The notes below the pieces were generated by a model. That model was given only the letters and a program-made list of their open reading frames with translations. It was not told the DNA's origin and ran no database searches. Of a stretch of 50,988 bases of DNA, positions 6,048 to 15,639 are shown one piece after another. This stretch comes from JAADDG01 sp964450755 (GTDB lineage Bacteria; Campylobacterota; Campylobacteria; Campylobacterales; JAADDG01). How positions within the stretch are numbered: the stretch's first letter is position 1; every line of letters starts with the position of its first letter. The stretch is from the NCBI GenBank assembly GCA_964450755.1, contig CAYVDJ010000056.1:1-50988 (forward strand). The letters run 5' to 3'. Both the position numbers and the translations under genes were made by a program.

Positions 6048-8383
6048 TAGTAACAAAACAGTGGCTTTGCGAATGGGTGGATTTGAGTAAAGTTTCCACC
6101 GAAAAACTTTGTGAAGTTTTAAACAATATAGGATTGGAAGTTGACAGTGTAACCAAATACAGAGTTACCGATAAAATAGTCGTAGGTAAAGTGACAGAGT
6201 GTCAAAAACATCCCGATGCCGATAAATTAAGTGTTTGTCAGGTGGATGTGGGAGAAAAAACTCTTCAGATCGTATGCGGGGCAAAAAATGTTGCAAAAGG
6301 TCAGTTTGTACCGGTGGCGGTAGTAGGTGCAAATCTTGGAGACGGGTTTGTCATAAAAGATGCAGTACTTAGAGGTGTGGAGTCTCACGGTATGATCTGT
6401 TCGTCAAAAGAGCTTGGATTGCCTGAGTTAAATGACGGTATCTGGGTACTTGACGAGAGTCTTGGCAAAATGCAAACCGGTAAAAGTCTAAAAGAGTTTC
6501 CTTTGATAAACGATGATGTGATAGATATAGAACTGACTGCAAACAGGGGCGATTGTTTAAGTATTCACGGAGTTGCAAGAGATTTGAGTGTTGCTTTGAA
6601 TCTGCCTTTAAATGAGATAAAAGATCAGGTGGAAGAGGATGCCAAAGGTATCGGAAGAGTTGTTAAATTTGACAAAGAGAGTCAGATTGATGCCTCTTTG
6701 CTCTATCGATACTTTAAAAACGAGAGTTTGACACTTCCTGCTTTGATCGATTTGAGACTCGGATTTGTAGAGGAGTCAAGCAATAATAAAATAGAGAAGT
6801 TTATAAAATATGCAATGCATACAACCGGAGTTTTGCTTAGATGTTATAATGCCGAACTGTTTGAAAAAGATGAAAACGGAGCTTTCCATATTCATATCAA
6901 AAAAGATGAGAGCGGGTTGGATGTAGTTGCCAATAATAAAAATATTATCTCTACGATAGGTCTGTATCAGGATAAAAAATATTTTCCAAAAGATGAAGAT
7001 ATGTTTTTTTTGGCACAGGCAAGTTATATTGATCCAGATATCATTTCAAAAAAAGTAATGGGACTTGATATCAAAAAAGATGACGAGTATTTTTACAGAT
7101 CAAGCAGAGGAAGTGAGCCTGATTTGGCATTTGGAATTGATTATCTGATGGGTATTTTGCAAAAACACGGTAAAATAGAACTTTACAGTGGTGTTCAAAA
7201 ACTCTCTCACAGAAAAGAGAAAAGAAATATTATTTTGGATTTTGAGAAAGTCTGTGATTTCATAGGAGAAAATATCTCCAAAGACAAAATTTTAGATATT
7301 TTAAGAAGACTCTCTTTTGAGATAAGCTCTCAAAGGGCATCTGAGAGTATCATAGCAAAAGTTCCTCTTTTTAGAACGGATATAAAAAATGATCAAGATG
7401 TGATAGAAGAGATAGTAAGGATGGTCGGTATAAACAATATCGACTCAAAACCCTATCTCTCTTATGAAAAAAACATCTTTAATGATTCTTATTTCAGATA
7501 TCAAAAAAGAAGAGTTTTCAGGCAAAAAGCGGCATCCAACGGTTTTTTTGAATCTGTTCATTACTGTTTTACCAATAAAGAAAAGACTGAAAAATACGGA
7601 TTTGAAACTTTGCCTGAGAGTTTGGAGATCGTAAATCCCATCACAAACGAGATGAATACTCTAAGAAGTACACTTGTTTTAAATCTTTTGGAATCAGTAC
7701 AAAGAAATATAAAAAAGGCACAAAAAAGCGTAAGACTGTTTGAACTTGGAACTGTTTTTGATAACCACAGAGAAGAAAGTGAAAGACTTGCTTTTATTTT
7801 CAGCGGAGAGGTTCAAAAAGCTTCCGTTACAAATCACGGTAAACCTCCATTGGTTGATTTTTTCTCCTTTGCAAGGAAAATTTCTGATATAATAGGGGAT
7901 TTTGAAATTAAGGCAAATAATCCAAGAAGTTCTCTTTTTAGTCCTTATGAGTATGGTGAGATCATAAAAGAGGGTAAAAATATAGGTTATATCGCAAGGA
8001 TTGCTCTTGGAGCGCAAAAAGATTATTCGCTGCCAAAAACCTATGTTTGTGAGATAGATTTTGAGGCTCTTCCATATTCTCAAAAAAAGGTAAAAGGATA
8101 TTCCAAATTTCCTTCAACAACAAGAGATTTGAGTATCGTGATACCGAAAAATCTGAGATTTATCTCTATAAGAGAATTTTTGGAAGATGAAGTTTACAAA
8201 GAGATAAAAAGTTTTTATCCTATCGATCTGTACGAGAGTGAGGAGCTTGGAGACAAAATAAGCCTTACTTTGAGATTTGAGATGCAGTCTTTTGACAAAA
8301 CTTTGACAGAAGAGGAGATAAATAAAAATATCGATATGATTTTGGAAAAATTGAAAAACAAATTTGCCGTAGAGATAAGATGA
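6044..8383 (+). CDS. pheT: Phenylalanyl-tRNA synthetase beta subunit
   Basis: This 779-residue partner of PheS is of normal length for the long bacterial form. Domain order: an N-terminal tRNA-binding EMAP-like domain (about 40-150, with KHPDADKLSVCQVDVG), a B3/B4 editing domain (about 215-375), B5 (about 395-465), the inactive class II core (about 480-670), and a C-terminal anticodon-binding FDX-ACB domain (KFPSTTRDLSIVIP onward). It is translationally coupled on both sides by ATGA overlaps, with pheS upstream and aroA downstream. Confidence 0.97.
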   Translation: MIVTKQWLCEWVDLSKVSTEKLCEVLNNIGLEVDSVTKYRVTDKIVVGKVTECQKHPDADKLSVCQVDVGEKTLQIVCGAKNVAKGQFVPVAVVGANLGDGFVIKDAVLRGVESHGMICSSKELGLPELNDGIWVLDESLGKMQTGKSLKEFPLINDDVIDIELTANRGDCLSIHGVARDLSVALNLPLNEIKDQVEEDAKGIGRVVKFDKESQIDASLLYRYFKNESLTLPALIDLRLGFVEESSNNKIEKFIKYAMHTTGVLLRCYNAELFEKDENGAFHIHIKKDESGLDVVANNKNIISTIGLYQDKKYFPKDEDMFFLAQASYIDPDIISKKVMGLDIKKDDEYFYRSSRGSEPDLAFGIDYLMGILQKHGKIELYSGVQKLSHRKEKRNIILDFEKVCDFIGENISKDKILDILRRLSFEISSQRASESIIAKVPLFRTDIKNDQDVIEEIVRMVGINNIDSKPYLSYEKNIFNDSYFRYQKRRVFRQKAASNGFFESVHYCFTNKEKTEKYGFETLPESLEIVNPITNEMNTLRSTLVLNLLESVQRNIKKAQKSVRLFELGTVFDNHREESERLAFIFSGEVQKASVTNHGKPPLVDFFSFARKISDIIGDFEIKANNPRSSLFSPYEYGEIIKEGKNIGYIARIALGAQKDYSLPKTYVCEIDFEALPYSQKKVKGYSKFPSTTRDLSIVIPKNLRFISIREFLEDEVYKEIKSFYPIDLYESEELGDKISLTLRFEMQSFDKTLTEEEINKNIDMILEKLKNKFAVEIR

Positions 8384-9675
8384 AAAGTTTAAAAGTATAT
8401 AAGATAGACAAACCTTTTAGTGTAGAGTTTGATTCTGTTGCAAGTGACAAATCAATCTCTCACAGATGTGCCATATTTTCTCTTTTGAGTAATGAAACAT
8501 CAAAAATAAAGAATTTTCTAAAAGCCGAAGATACCCTAAATACTCTCTCTATCGTTGAAAAGCTGGGAGCAGATGTAAAAAGAGATGAGGATATGATACA
8601 GATAACTCCGCCAAAAGAGATAAAAGAGCCTCCTTTTATACTAGATTGCGGCAATTCCGGAACCGCAATGAGACTTTTTATGGGTTTTTTATCTTCCCAA
8701 AAAGGTTTTTTTGTTCTTCACGGCGATAAATATCTCGCTTCCCGTCCTATGAAAAGAGTCTCAAAACCTCTAAATTCCATAGGGGCAAAAATCGATGCAA
8801 GAGATAACGGCAATCTCTCTCCGATTGCAATAAGAGGTGAGAAGTTAAAACCCTTTGATTATGAAAGTGCCGTTGCCTCCGCACAGGTAAAAAGTGCCAT
8901 GATTTTGGCCGCTTTAAACAGCGATGATGTAAGCAGATATAAAGAACCTCATCTAAGCCGCGATCATACCGAGAGAATGTTAAACGGTATGGGGGCAAAA
9001 ATAGAGAGAATTGATGATAAAAATATAAAAATCCATCCTTTGAAAGAACCTTTGAAGCCTCTGAATATAACGGTTCCAAGCGATCCTTCAAGCGGTTTTT
9101 TCTTTGCCGTTGCCGCTGCAATCACAAAAGGATCCGAAGTTGTCTTGAAAAATGTATCTCTGAATCCGACAAGAATAGAGGCTTATGAAGTTTTAAAAAA
9201 GATGGGTGCGGATATAACTTTTGAGGTAAAAGAGAATATTTACGAACCTATCGGTGAAATTGTGGTAAAATATGGAGATTTAAAAGGGGTTGAAGTCTCC
9301 TCTGACATTGCGTGGTTGATAGACGAGCTTCCCGCTTTATCTATTGCTATGGCATGTGCAAAGGGCAAAAGTTCTGTTACAAATGCCAAAGAGCTCAGAG
9401 TCAAAGAGAGCGACAGGATAAAAAGTGTGGTTGACAATCTGAAAAAATGCGGTATTTTGGCAGAAGAGTTAGAAGACGGATATGTGATAGAGGGAGGAGA
9501 GTTTAAAAGCTCTGTTATCGACAGTTTTGGAGATCACAGGATCGCAATGAGTTTTGCGATAGCAGGACTTAAAGCATCTATGCAGATAAATGATACGGAG
9601 TGTATAGCAACCTCTTTTCCGAATTTTATAGAATTATTAAATAATATTGGCAAGGTAGAAGTTTTTGGAGATTAA
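8380..9675 (+). CDS. aroA: 3-phosphoshikimate 1-carboxyvinyltransferase (EPSP synthase)
   Basis: This 431-residue enzyme transfers enolpyruvyl from PEP to shikimate 3-phosphate, the sixth step of aromatic amino acid synthesis. Visible signatures are SVASDKSISHR near the N-terminus, DCGNSGTAMRLFMG, SRDHTERML, LPALSIAMACAKGKS and the basic ELRVKESDRIK loop. The start overlaps pheT by four bases. The 3' end overlaps ispH by 11 bases, so all three should be translated from one mRNA. Confidence 0.97.
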   Translation: MKSLKVYKIDKPFSVEFDSVASDKSISHRCAIFSLLSNETSKIKNFLKAEDTLNTLSIVEKLGADVKRDEDMIQITPPKEIKEPPFILDCGNSGTAMRLFMGFLSSQKGFFVLHGDKYLASRPMKRVSKPLNSIGAKIDARDNGNLSPIAIRGEKLKPFDYESAVASAQVKSAMILAALNSDDVSRYKEPHLSRDHTERMLNGMGAKIERIDDKNIKIHPLKEPLKPLNITVPSDPSSGFFFAVAAAITKGSEVVLKNVSLNPTRIEAYEVLKKMGADITFEVKENIYEPIGEIVVKYGDLKGVEVSSDIAWLIDELPALSIAMACAKGKSSVTNAKELRVKESDRIKSVVDNLKKCGILAEELEDGYVIEGGEFKSSVIDSFGDHRIAMSFAIAGLKASMQINDTECIATSFPNFIELLNNIGKVEVFGD

Positions 9676-10495
9676 ATTAGCAAAAAGTTACGGATTTTGT
9701 TTTGGAGTCAAAAGAGCGATTAAAATAGCAGAATCTACACAAGGCGGTGTTACTTTAGGTCCTCTTATTCATAATAACAAAGAGATAGACAGACTGAAAA
9801 AGAGTTTTGATGTAGATACCGCCCATGATATGAGTGAGATTAAAAAAAATGACAAAGTTGTTATAAGAACTCACGGTGTTCCAAAGCAGGATCTTGAAAA
9901 ACTCAAGACTACGGCTTCGGATATCATCGATGCAACCTGTCCTTTTGTAACAAAACCTCAACAAATATGTGAAGAGATGAGCAAAGAGGGTTATGATATT
10001 GTGATTTTCGGAGATGAAAATCATCCCGAAGTCAAAGGTGTCAAAAGTTATGTTTCCACTAAAGCGGTGGTGGTTTTGGATGTGGCTGATTTGAAAAGGC
10101 AAAGATTTCATTCCAAAATTGCCGTTGTTTCCCAGACTACGAGAAAAATGAGTGAATTTTTGAAGGTGGTAAATTATCTGATAGAACACTATAAAGAGGT
10201 AAGGGTATTTAATACAATCTGCAATGCAACTTTTGAAAACCAGGATGCCGCAAGGGAGCTTTCAACTGAAGCGGATATTATGATAGTAATAGGCGGAAAA
10301 AATTCATCAAATACAAAGCAGCTTTATAGTATATGTAAAGACAACTGTGAAAAAAGTTATCTGATAGAGTCAAGAGAGGAACTTAAAAAGGAGTGGTTTG
10401 AGGGTAAAAAACTGTGTGGTATAACAGCAGGAGCTTCTACGCCTGATTGGATAATAGAGGATATTATAAATGTGATTGTGGAATATGATGTCTAA
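9665..10495 (+). CDS. ispH: 4-hydroxy-3-methylbut-2-enyl diphosphate reductase
   Basis: This 276-residue iron-sulfur enzyme makes IPP and DMAPP in the last step of the MEP isoprenoid pathway. The three cluster ligands are C12 (GFCFGV), C92 (DATCPFV) and C186 (NTICNATFENQ). Substrate-binding H36, H70 and H120 are followed by E122 in ENHPEV. The start is TTG at 9665, inside the end of aroA. This is the only start that keeps the conserved MEIKLAKSYGFCFG terminus. Confidence 0.96.
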   Translation: MEIKLAKSYGFCFGVKRAIKIAESTQGGVTLGPLIHNNKEIDRLKKSFDVDTAHDMSEIKKNDKVVIRTHGVPKQDLEKLKTTASDIIDATCPFVTKPQQICEEMSKEGYDIVIFGDENHPEVKGVKSYVSTKAVVVLDVADLKRQRFHSKIAVVSQTTRKMSEFLKVVNYLIEHYKEVRVFNTICNATFENQDAARELSTEADIMIVIGGKNSSNTKQLYSICKDNCEKSYLIESREELKKEWFEGKKLCGITAGASTPDWIIEDIINVIVEYDV

Positions 10496-10564
10496 AATCT
10501 AAATCTAAGAGTTGAAAGGTATCGCTTTTAGCTTTAAATTTTACAAATTATATAAAAAAGGAAT

Positions 10565-12253
10565 ATGATGTCAGAGGTGAACAAAGAAGTTCAAGATGAA
10601 GCAATAAAGAGAGAGGAAGTAGAGGAAGATTTTGCTTCATTATTAGAGGAGTCTTTTAATAAAGAGAACAGAGGCGAAAGTAATGTGGACGGCGTAATTG
10701 TTGAGATCAAAGATGATTCAGCTCTTGTTGATGTAGGTAAAAAATCAGAAGGAAGACTTAATCTGTCTGAAATTTTGGACGAAGAGGGAAATCCTAAGTT
10801 CAAAGTCGGAGACAAGATAAAAGTAGCGGTTTTGGGTTATAGAAATGAAAGACCTATGATCTCTTACAAAAAGGCTTTGAGAAAAGAGAAAGTTAAAGAG
10901 TTTATTGAAAATTATGATGAAAACTCTGAAGAAGAGAGAGTGGTTGAAGGTGTAGTCGTATCCAAAAACAGAGGCGGCTTTTTGGTGGAAGACAAAGAGG
11001 GTGTAGAGTTTTTTCTCCCCAAATCCCAGGCGGCATACAGAGATCTTAGAAATCTTACAGGTAAAAAGATCAAAGCATCCATACTCAAAGTGGATAAAGA
11101 TCTTGAGTCTATTGTTATTTCAAGAAAAAAATATCTGGATAATCAAAGAAGACAGAGAATGTCTCTTATAAAAAATCTTCTAAACAGTGAAGATCCGATA
11201 GAGGGAACTATCAAAAAAATCACATCTTACGGAATGTTTGTTGATGTAGGCGGAATGGACGGATTGGTTCATTACAGCGAGATAAGCTACAAAGGTCCTG
11301 TAAATCCTGCCAAATATTATGAAGAGGGTGAAGGTGTTCTTGTCAAAGCTATCAACTATGATAAAGAAAAAAGACATCTTTCTCTTTCGATAAAAGCGGC
11401 AATGCCGGATCCTTGGGAAGATATGAAAGAGCAGTTAGAGGTTGGAGATACGATCAAAGTTCTTGTAAGCAATATAGAACCTTATGGGGTTTTTGTTGAT
11501 CTTGGTAATGATATAGAGGGCTTTTTACATATTTCCGAAATATCATGGGACAAAAACATAAAACATCCAAAAGACTATTTGACGGTCAATGAAGAGATTG
11601 ATGTTGAAGTCATTGAGATAGATACCGATAACAGGAAGCTTAGAGTCAGTCTTAAAAATCTTCTTCCTAAACCTTTTGAAGAATTTGTAAAAAACCATAA
11701 AGTAGGCGATATTGTAAAAGGTGAGATAACAACAATTACAAATTTTGGCGCATTTGTCAAAATCGATAAAGTGGAAGGACTTTTGCACAATGAAGATGCT
11801 TCCTGGAGCAAGAAAAAAAGATGTAAGGATCTCTTCTCTGTAGGTGATGAGGTAGAAGTCAAAATTGTAAATATTGACAGAGAAAAAGAAAAAATATCCC
11901 TAAGCAAAAAAGAGCTTGAAGAGAGTCCTATAGAAAGATATATAAACGAACATAAAAACGGGGATATTGTTACCGGAAAGATAAGAAGTATAAAAGATTT
12001 TGGAGTTTTTGTTGAACTTGAGGAAGATGTTGATGCATTGATCAGAAAAGAAGACCTTGGAGAGATAAATGCCGAAGAACTGAAAACAGGTGATAGTATC
12101 GAAGCGGCTATAGTTTTCATGGATAGAGAAAGAAAGAAAATAAGACTGTCGGTAAAAAGACTTTCTCGTATAAAAGAAAAAGAGGTACTAAACAGTATCA
12201 ATGAAGAAGAGAAGATGACACTCGGAGATATACTTAAAGAGCAATTGAAATAA
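10565..12253 (+). CDS. rpsA: Ribosomal protein S1 (six S1 domains)
   Basis: This 562-residue protein has six S1/OB repeats, beginning at roughly residues 38, 124, 208, 294, 380 and 466. Each carries the VDVG/GFVD-type strand; clear copies read YGMFVDVGGMDGLVH and YGVFVDLGNDIEGFLH. It recruits mRNA to the 30S subunit. An acidic N-terminus (about 1-36) contacts the ribosome. Two adjacent ATG codons (10565 and 10568) follow an AAAAAGGAAT ribosome site, and either could be used. The 69-base gap after ispH holds no clear terminator. Confidence 0.96.
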   Translation: MMSEVNKEVQDEAIKREEVEEDFASLLEESFNKENRGESNVDGVIVEIKDDSALVDVGKKSEGRLNLSEILDEEGNPKFKVGDKIKVAVLGYRNERPMISYKKALRKEKVKEFIENYDENSEEERVVEGVVVSKNRGGFLVEDKEGVEFFLPKSQAAYRDLRNLTGKKIKASILKVDKDLESIVISRKKYLDNQRRQRMSLIKNLLNSEDPIEGTIKKITSYGMFVDVGGMDGLVHYSEISYKGPVNPAKYYEEGEGVLVKAINYDKEKRHLSLSIKAAMPDPWEDMKEQLEVGDTIKVLVSNIEPYGVFVDLGNDIEGFLHISEISWDKNIKHPKDYLTVNEEIDVEVIEIDTDNRKLRVSLKNLLPKPFEEFVKNHKVGDIVKGEITTITNFGAFVKIDKVEGLLHNEDASWSKKKRCKDLFSVGDEVEVKIVNIDREKEKISLSKKELEESPIERYINEHKNGDIVTGKIRSIKDFGVFVELEEDVDALIRKEDLGEINAEELKTGDSIEAAIVFMDRERKKIRLSVKRLSRIKEKEVLNSINEEEKMTLGDILKEQLK

Positions 12254-12258
12254 GACAG

Positions 12259-12513
12259 ATGCAAAAATCGACTCCGATTTTGCTCTTTTTTATTGCAGCT
12301 TTTTTTATTATAGCGATTTTAGCGGCACTCTTTTTTTTGATAAAGGGTGCCTCTTCTTTAGATAACAAAGTAGAGATTTCAGATGAAAAACCCGAAGTTT
12401 CCTTTAAAAAACAGCAAAATGAAACAAATTGGGTAAAAGAGTTGGCTTCTATAGATAAAAAATCAAAATCATATTCCTATCCGGTACAAGAAATTTATAT
12501 TAATCTAAATTAA
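12259..12513 (+). CDS. Small single-pass membrane protein between rpsA and serA
   Basis: This 84-residue protein has one strong hydrophobic segment (about residues 7-28, LLFFIAAFFIIAILAALFFL) followed by a polar, Lys- and Ser-rich tail that should face the periplasm or cytosol without folding into a recognisable domain. It starts five bases after the rpsA stop and ends 12 bases before serA, so it is surely co-transcribed. A small ORF is also present at this point in H. pylori as I recall, which supports a real gene. No function is known to me. Confidence 0.75.
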   Translation: MQKSTPILLFFIAAFFIIAILAALFFLIKGASSLDNKVEISDEKPEVSFKKQQNETNWVKELASIDKKSKSYSYPVQEIYINLN

Positions 12514-12525
12514 CAAGGTGTAAAA

Positions 12526-14112
12526 ATGGCTAAAAAAAAGATTGTAGTATGTGATGCGATACATGAAGTAGGTTTTGATCTGCTTCACAAAGAGAGTGAT
12601 TTGGAGGTGATTGATGCTTCCAAAGAGTCAAAAGAGAAACTTTTGGATATCATTGCGGATGCGGATGTTGTTATAACAAGAAGTCCTACGGAAGTGGGAG
12701 ATGCTTTTTTAAATGCGGTTAAAAATCTAAAAGCTATCGTAAGAGCCGGTGTCGGTGTTGACAATATAGATATAGACGGATGCAGCAAGATGGGAATAGT
12801 TGTTATGAATGTTCCTACCGCAAATACGATAGCCGCCGTTGAGCTTACAATGGCTCATATTTTAAGTTGTGCAAGAAGTTTTCCCTATGCCCATAATGAT
12901 CTGAAGATAAACAGAGTCTGGAACAGAGAAAAATGGTATGGTGTGGAACTTCACGGTAAGAAACTCGGAATAATCGGTTTTGGAAATATCGGAAGCAGGG
13001 TAGGGGTAAGAGCTCTTTCTTTTGGGATGGATGTTATAACTTATGATCCCTATATCCCCTCTTCAAAAGCTACCGATTTGGGTGTAAAATATACTTCAGA
13101 CTTTGATGATATTTTGGAATGTGATTTTATAACCATTCACACACCCAAAAACAAAGAGACGATTAATATGATCTCCTCTGATGAGATTAAAAAGATGAAA
13201 GACGGTGTAAGGCTTATCAACTGCGCAAGAGGCGGTCTTTTTAATGAAGATGCCTTGTATGAGGGATTGAAGAGCAAAAAAATAGCCTTTGCCGGAATGG
13301 ATGTTTTTGTAAAAGAGCCTTCTGTTGATAACAAACTTTTGGATCTTGATAACATCAGTGTAACTCCACATCTTGGAGCAAACACCTATGAATCCCAAAA
13401 AAAGATAGCAACACAGGCAGTTGAAGCGGCTGTTTCGGCGCTTAGAGGTACAAGTTATCCAAATGCTTTAAATCTTCCTATCAAAGAGGGAGAGATGCCG
13501 GAATTTGTCAAACCTTATGTTGAGCTTATTCAAAAGATGTCCTATCTTGCGGCACAGATAAACAGACATTCCATATCAAGTATAAAACTGATAGGCGAAG
13601 GTGAGATCGCAAATTTTCTTGAGCCTCTTATGACTTTTGCGGTTGTCGGTGCTTTGAAAGAGTCATTGGGAGAACAGGTCAATTATGTAAATGCAGATTT
13701 TATAGCCAAAGAGAAAAACATAGAACTTGTTACAAAAGAACAGCCAAATACAAGTGCCTATAAAAGTCAGGTTACCGTTCAGATAGTAACCAATGCGGGA
13801 GCTACGAAAATATCGGGTACGGTATTTGGTGAGGATATTCAAAGAATAGTTGAGATAAACAATATAAAACTTGATGTTGATCCAAAAGGCAGAATGGTAA
13901 TCTTTGAAAACAGAGATGTTCCCGGAGTTATAGCAAAAATCAGTACCATTTTAAGCAATCACAACATAAATATTGCAGATTTCAGGCTTGGAAGAGATGA
14001 AAATGATCTGGCTTTGGCAGTAGTTTTGGTAGATCAAAATGTATCAAAAGAGGTGTTAAAAGAGCTTAAAAGTCTGGAAAGCTGTATCTGGGTGGCATAC
14101 GCCGTTATATAA
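12526..14112 (+). CDS. serA: D-3-phosphoglycerate dehydrogenase (long, ACT-containing type)
   Basis: This 528-residue enzyme oxidises 3-phosphoglycerate to 3-phosphohydroxypyruvate, the first step of serine synthesis. The NAD-binding glycine motif is GFGNIG (151-156). Catalytic residues are R235 (NCARGG), E264 and H282 (TPHLGA). An intervening ASB-like domain (about 325-450) precedes a C-terminal ACT domain (about 455-528, VPGVIAKISTIL), which usually mediates serine feedback inhibition. AAGGTG precedes the ATG. It closes the housekeeping cluster. Confidence 0.96.
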   Translation: MAKKKIVVCDAIHEVGFDLLHKESDLEVIDASKESKEKLLDIIADADVVITRSPTEVGDAFLNAVKNLKAIVRAGVGVDNIDIDGCSKMGIVVMNVPTANTIAAVELTMAHILSCARSFPYAHNDLKINRVWNREKWYGVELHGKKLGIIGFGNIGSRVGVRALSFGMDVITYDPYIPSSKATDLGVKYTSDFDDILECDFITIHTPKNKETINMISSDEIKKMKDGVRLINCARGGLFNEDALYEGLKSKKIAFAGMDVFVKEPSVDNKLLDLDNISVTPHLGANTYESQKKIATQAVEAAVSALRGTSYPNALNLPIKEGEMPEFVKPYVELIQKMSYLAAQINRHSISSIKLIGEGEIANFLEPLMTFAVVGALKESLGEQVNYVNADFIAKEKNIELVTKEQPNTSAYKSQVTVQIVTNAGATKISGTVFGEDIQRIVEINNIKLDVDPKGRMVIFENRDVPGVIAKISTILSNHNINIADFRLGRDENDLALAVVLVDQNVSKEVLKELKSLESCIWVAYAVI

Positions 14113-14117
14113 GAAAA

Positions 14118-14204
14118 AGATATTTTTAAAATTAATTTTGTATAATTTGATGTTTTAATTAACAAGGATAGTAAAAGGGAAAATTCATATACTGAATCTT
14201 CCCT
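14118..14204 (+). promoter_or_regulatory. Promoter and 29-bp palindromic operator candidate of the RND operon
   Basis: TATAAT (14141-14146) lies just after serA. About 30 bases downstream is a near-perfect inverted repeat, AGGGAAAATTCA (14176-14187) and TGAATCTTCCCT (14193-14204), with one mismatch and a 5-base centre. It is not followed by a T-run, so it is unlikely to be a serA terminator. Its size and position suit a TetR- or MarR-type repressor of the efflux genes. No such regulator gene is in the window. Confidence 0.5.
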
Positions 14205-14226
14205 AAAATAAAAAATGGAGAAGCGG

Positions 14227-15639
14227 ATGAGAAAGGTAATAGGACTGTTGGTAGCCACTGCTTTTCTATATGCAAAGCCTTATAAAAATCTTGAACTGCA
14301 AGATGCTTTGCATATGGTAAGATCGAACAATCTTGAAATAAATATAGCCAAATTTGACGAAGATGTAAGAAAACTGGATGTAAAAGTTGCAAACGGTTAC
14401 AATTTTGGAAAATTGGATGTAAGTGTTATGGGTATGCGTTCAAATGATGCCGGAAATGTTTTTGGATTTAAACTTCAAAGCAGAGAGGCAACATTTGGAG
14501 ATTTTGGATTTGATGAGTTTTTGGCGCCGATGGCGGGTGCTTTAATGATGGCTAATAATAATGCTCTGACTCCCGAAGCTTTACAGGGAATGAACTCTAT
14601 TTTAGAAATAGAACCTAAAAAGCTAAACTATCCTGATGCAAGAAATCACTTTTTGACAAAAGCTTCATATATGCTTCCTCTATATACCGGAGGTAAATTA
14701 AGCGACTATCGTAAAATTGCAAAAGAGATGGTCAAGATGAGCAAATATGACAGTCAAAAAGTTGTTGCCCAAAAAGTTTTTCAGGTAAAGAAGAGTTTTT
14801 ATGATATTTCACTTTTAGTTGATTTTGAAAAAAATCTGATTACAATTAAAAAAAATATAGAAAAGCTTAAAAATACAATCAAAGAGATGAAAAAAGAGGG
14901 ATATGCGAAAAAAACGGATATCTTAGAAGTAGAAGCAAAACTTGCAGATGTAGTCAGGATGGTAAATCAGACTAAAGCTTATGAAGAACTCTCTTATAAA
15001 TTTCTCTCTTTTTTATTAAATCATGATGTGGAATCTATAAAAACCATCTCATTGGATGCGCCGTCTTTTGATATGGACGCTGAGGAAGTATCAAAAAGAA
15101 ATGCGGATGTTAAAAAAGCAAAAACAGGTCTAAAAATACAGACAAAAATGGTTCATGTCGCAAAAGCGGCTTTTAAACCTGAAGTCGGAGTTTTCGGAGA
15201 GTATTCAAGCAGTGATGACAAACTGTTTGGAGAGTTTAAAGAACATGATGCCTATACCGTAGGTTTTGCTCTTAAATATAATCTTTATAACGGCGGTATT
15301 GACAAAGCCAAACTTGAGCAGGAAAAGCTCAAAAGATTAAAAGTGCAAAATCAGGTGGAGTTGGCTAAAAAGGGTATAGCTTTAAAGGCTGAAAAGATAA
15401 AAACAGAGATAAAAAATTATGAATTTCAGGTAGAGAGTCTGAAAAAAGAGGTTGAACTTGCCAAAGAGATTTATGATACATACCTTGAAAAATACAAAGA
15501 GGGGTTGTCCTCTATAAATGATGTTATCATAAAACAGTCTCAGCATATAGAGAAACTTTTGAAGCTTCAAAAAGCTCAAAACAGCAGAAATGAAAAAATC
15601 TTGGAGTTGGAAAAATTAGCATACGGAGAGGATAAATGA
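14227..15639 (+). CDS. TolC-family outer membrane efflux protein
   Basis: This protein of about 470 residues has a signal peptide (MRKVIGLLVATAFLYA) and two repeats of the outer-membrane efflux coiled-coil domain, with long alpha-helical stretches at about 185-270 and 370-470. It forms the outer-membrane duct for the pump encoded next. I place the start at ATG 14227, because GGAG sits six bases upstream and the product then begins directly with the signal peptide. The in-frame ATG at 14215 lacks a ribosome site. The stop overlaps the adaptor start in an ATGA. Confidence 0.92.
   Translation: MRKVIGLLVATAFLYAKPYKNLELQDALHMVRSNNLEINIAKFDEDVRKLDVKVANGYNFGKLDVSVMGMRSNDAGNVFGFKLQSREATFGDFGFDEFLAPMAGALMMANNNALTPEALQGMNSILEIEPKKLNYPDARNHFLTKASYMLPLYTGGKLSDYRKIAKEMVKMSKYDSQKVVAQKVFQVKKSFYDISLLVDFEKNLITIKKNIEKLKNTIKEMKKEGYAKKTDILEVEAKLADVVRMVNQTKAYEELSYKFLSFLLNHDVESIKTISLDAPSFDMDAEEVSKRNADVKKAKTGLKIQTKMVHVAKAAFKPEVGVFGEYSSSDDKLFGEFKEHDAYTVGFALKYNLYNGGIDKAKLEQEKLKRLKVQNQVELAKKGIALKAEKIKTEIKNYEFQVESLKKEVELAKEIYDTYLEKYKEGLSSINDVIIKQSQHIEKLLKLQKAQNSRNEKILELEKLAYGEDK

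Noticed and set aside
11575..12264. Long minus-strand frame (229 codons) opposite rpsA
   Set aside because: It is a Ser/Leu/Phe-rich shadow of the acidic S1 coding strand, without a ribosome site.
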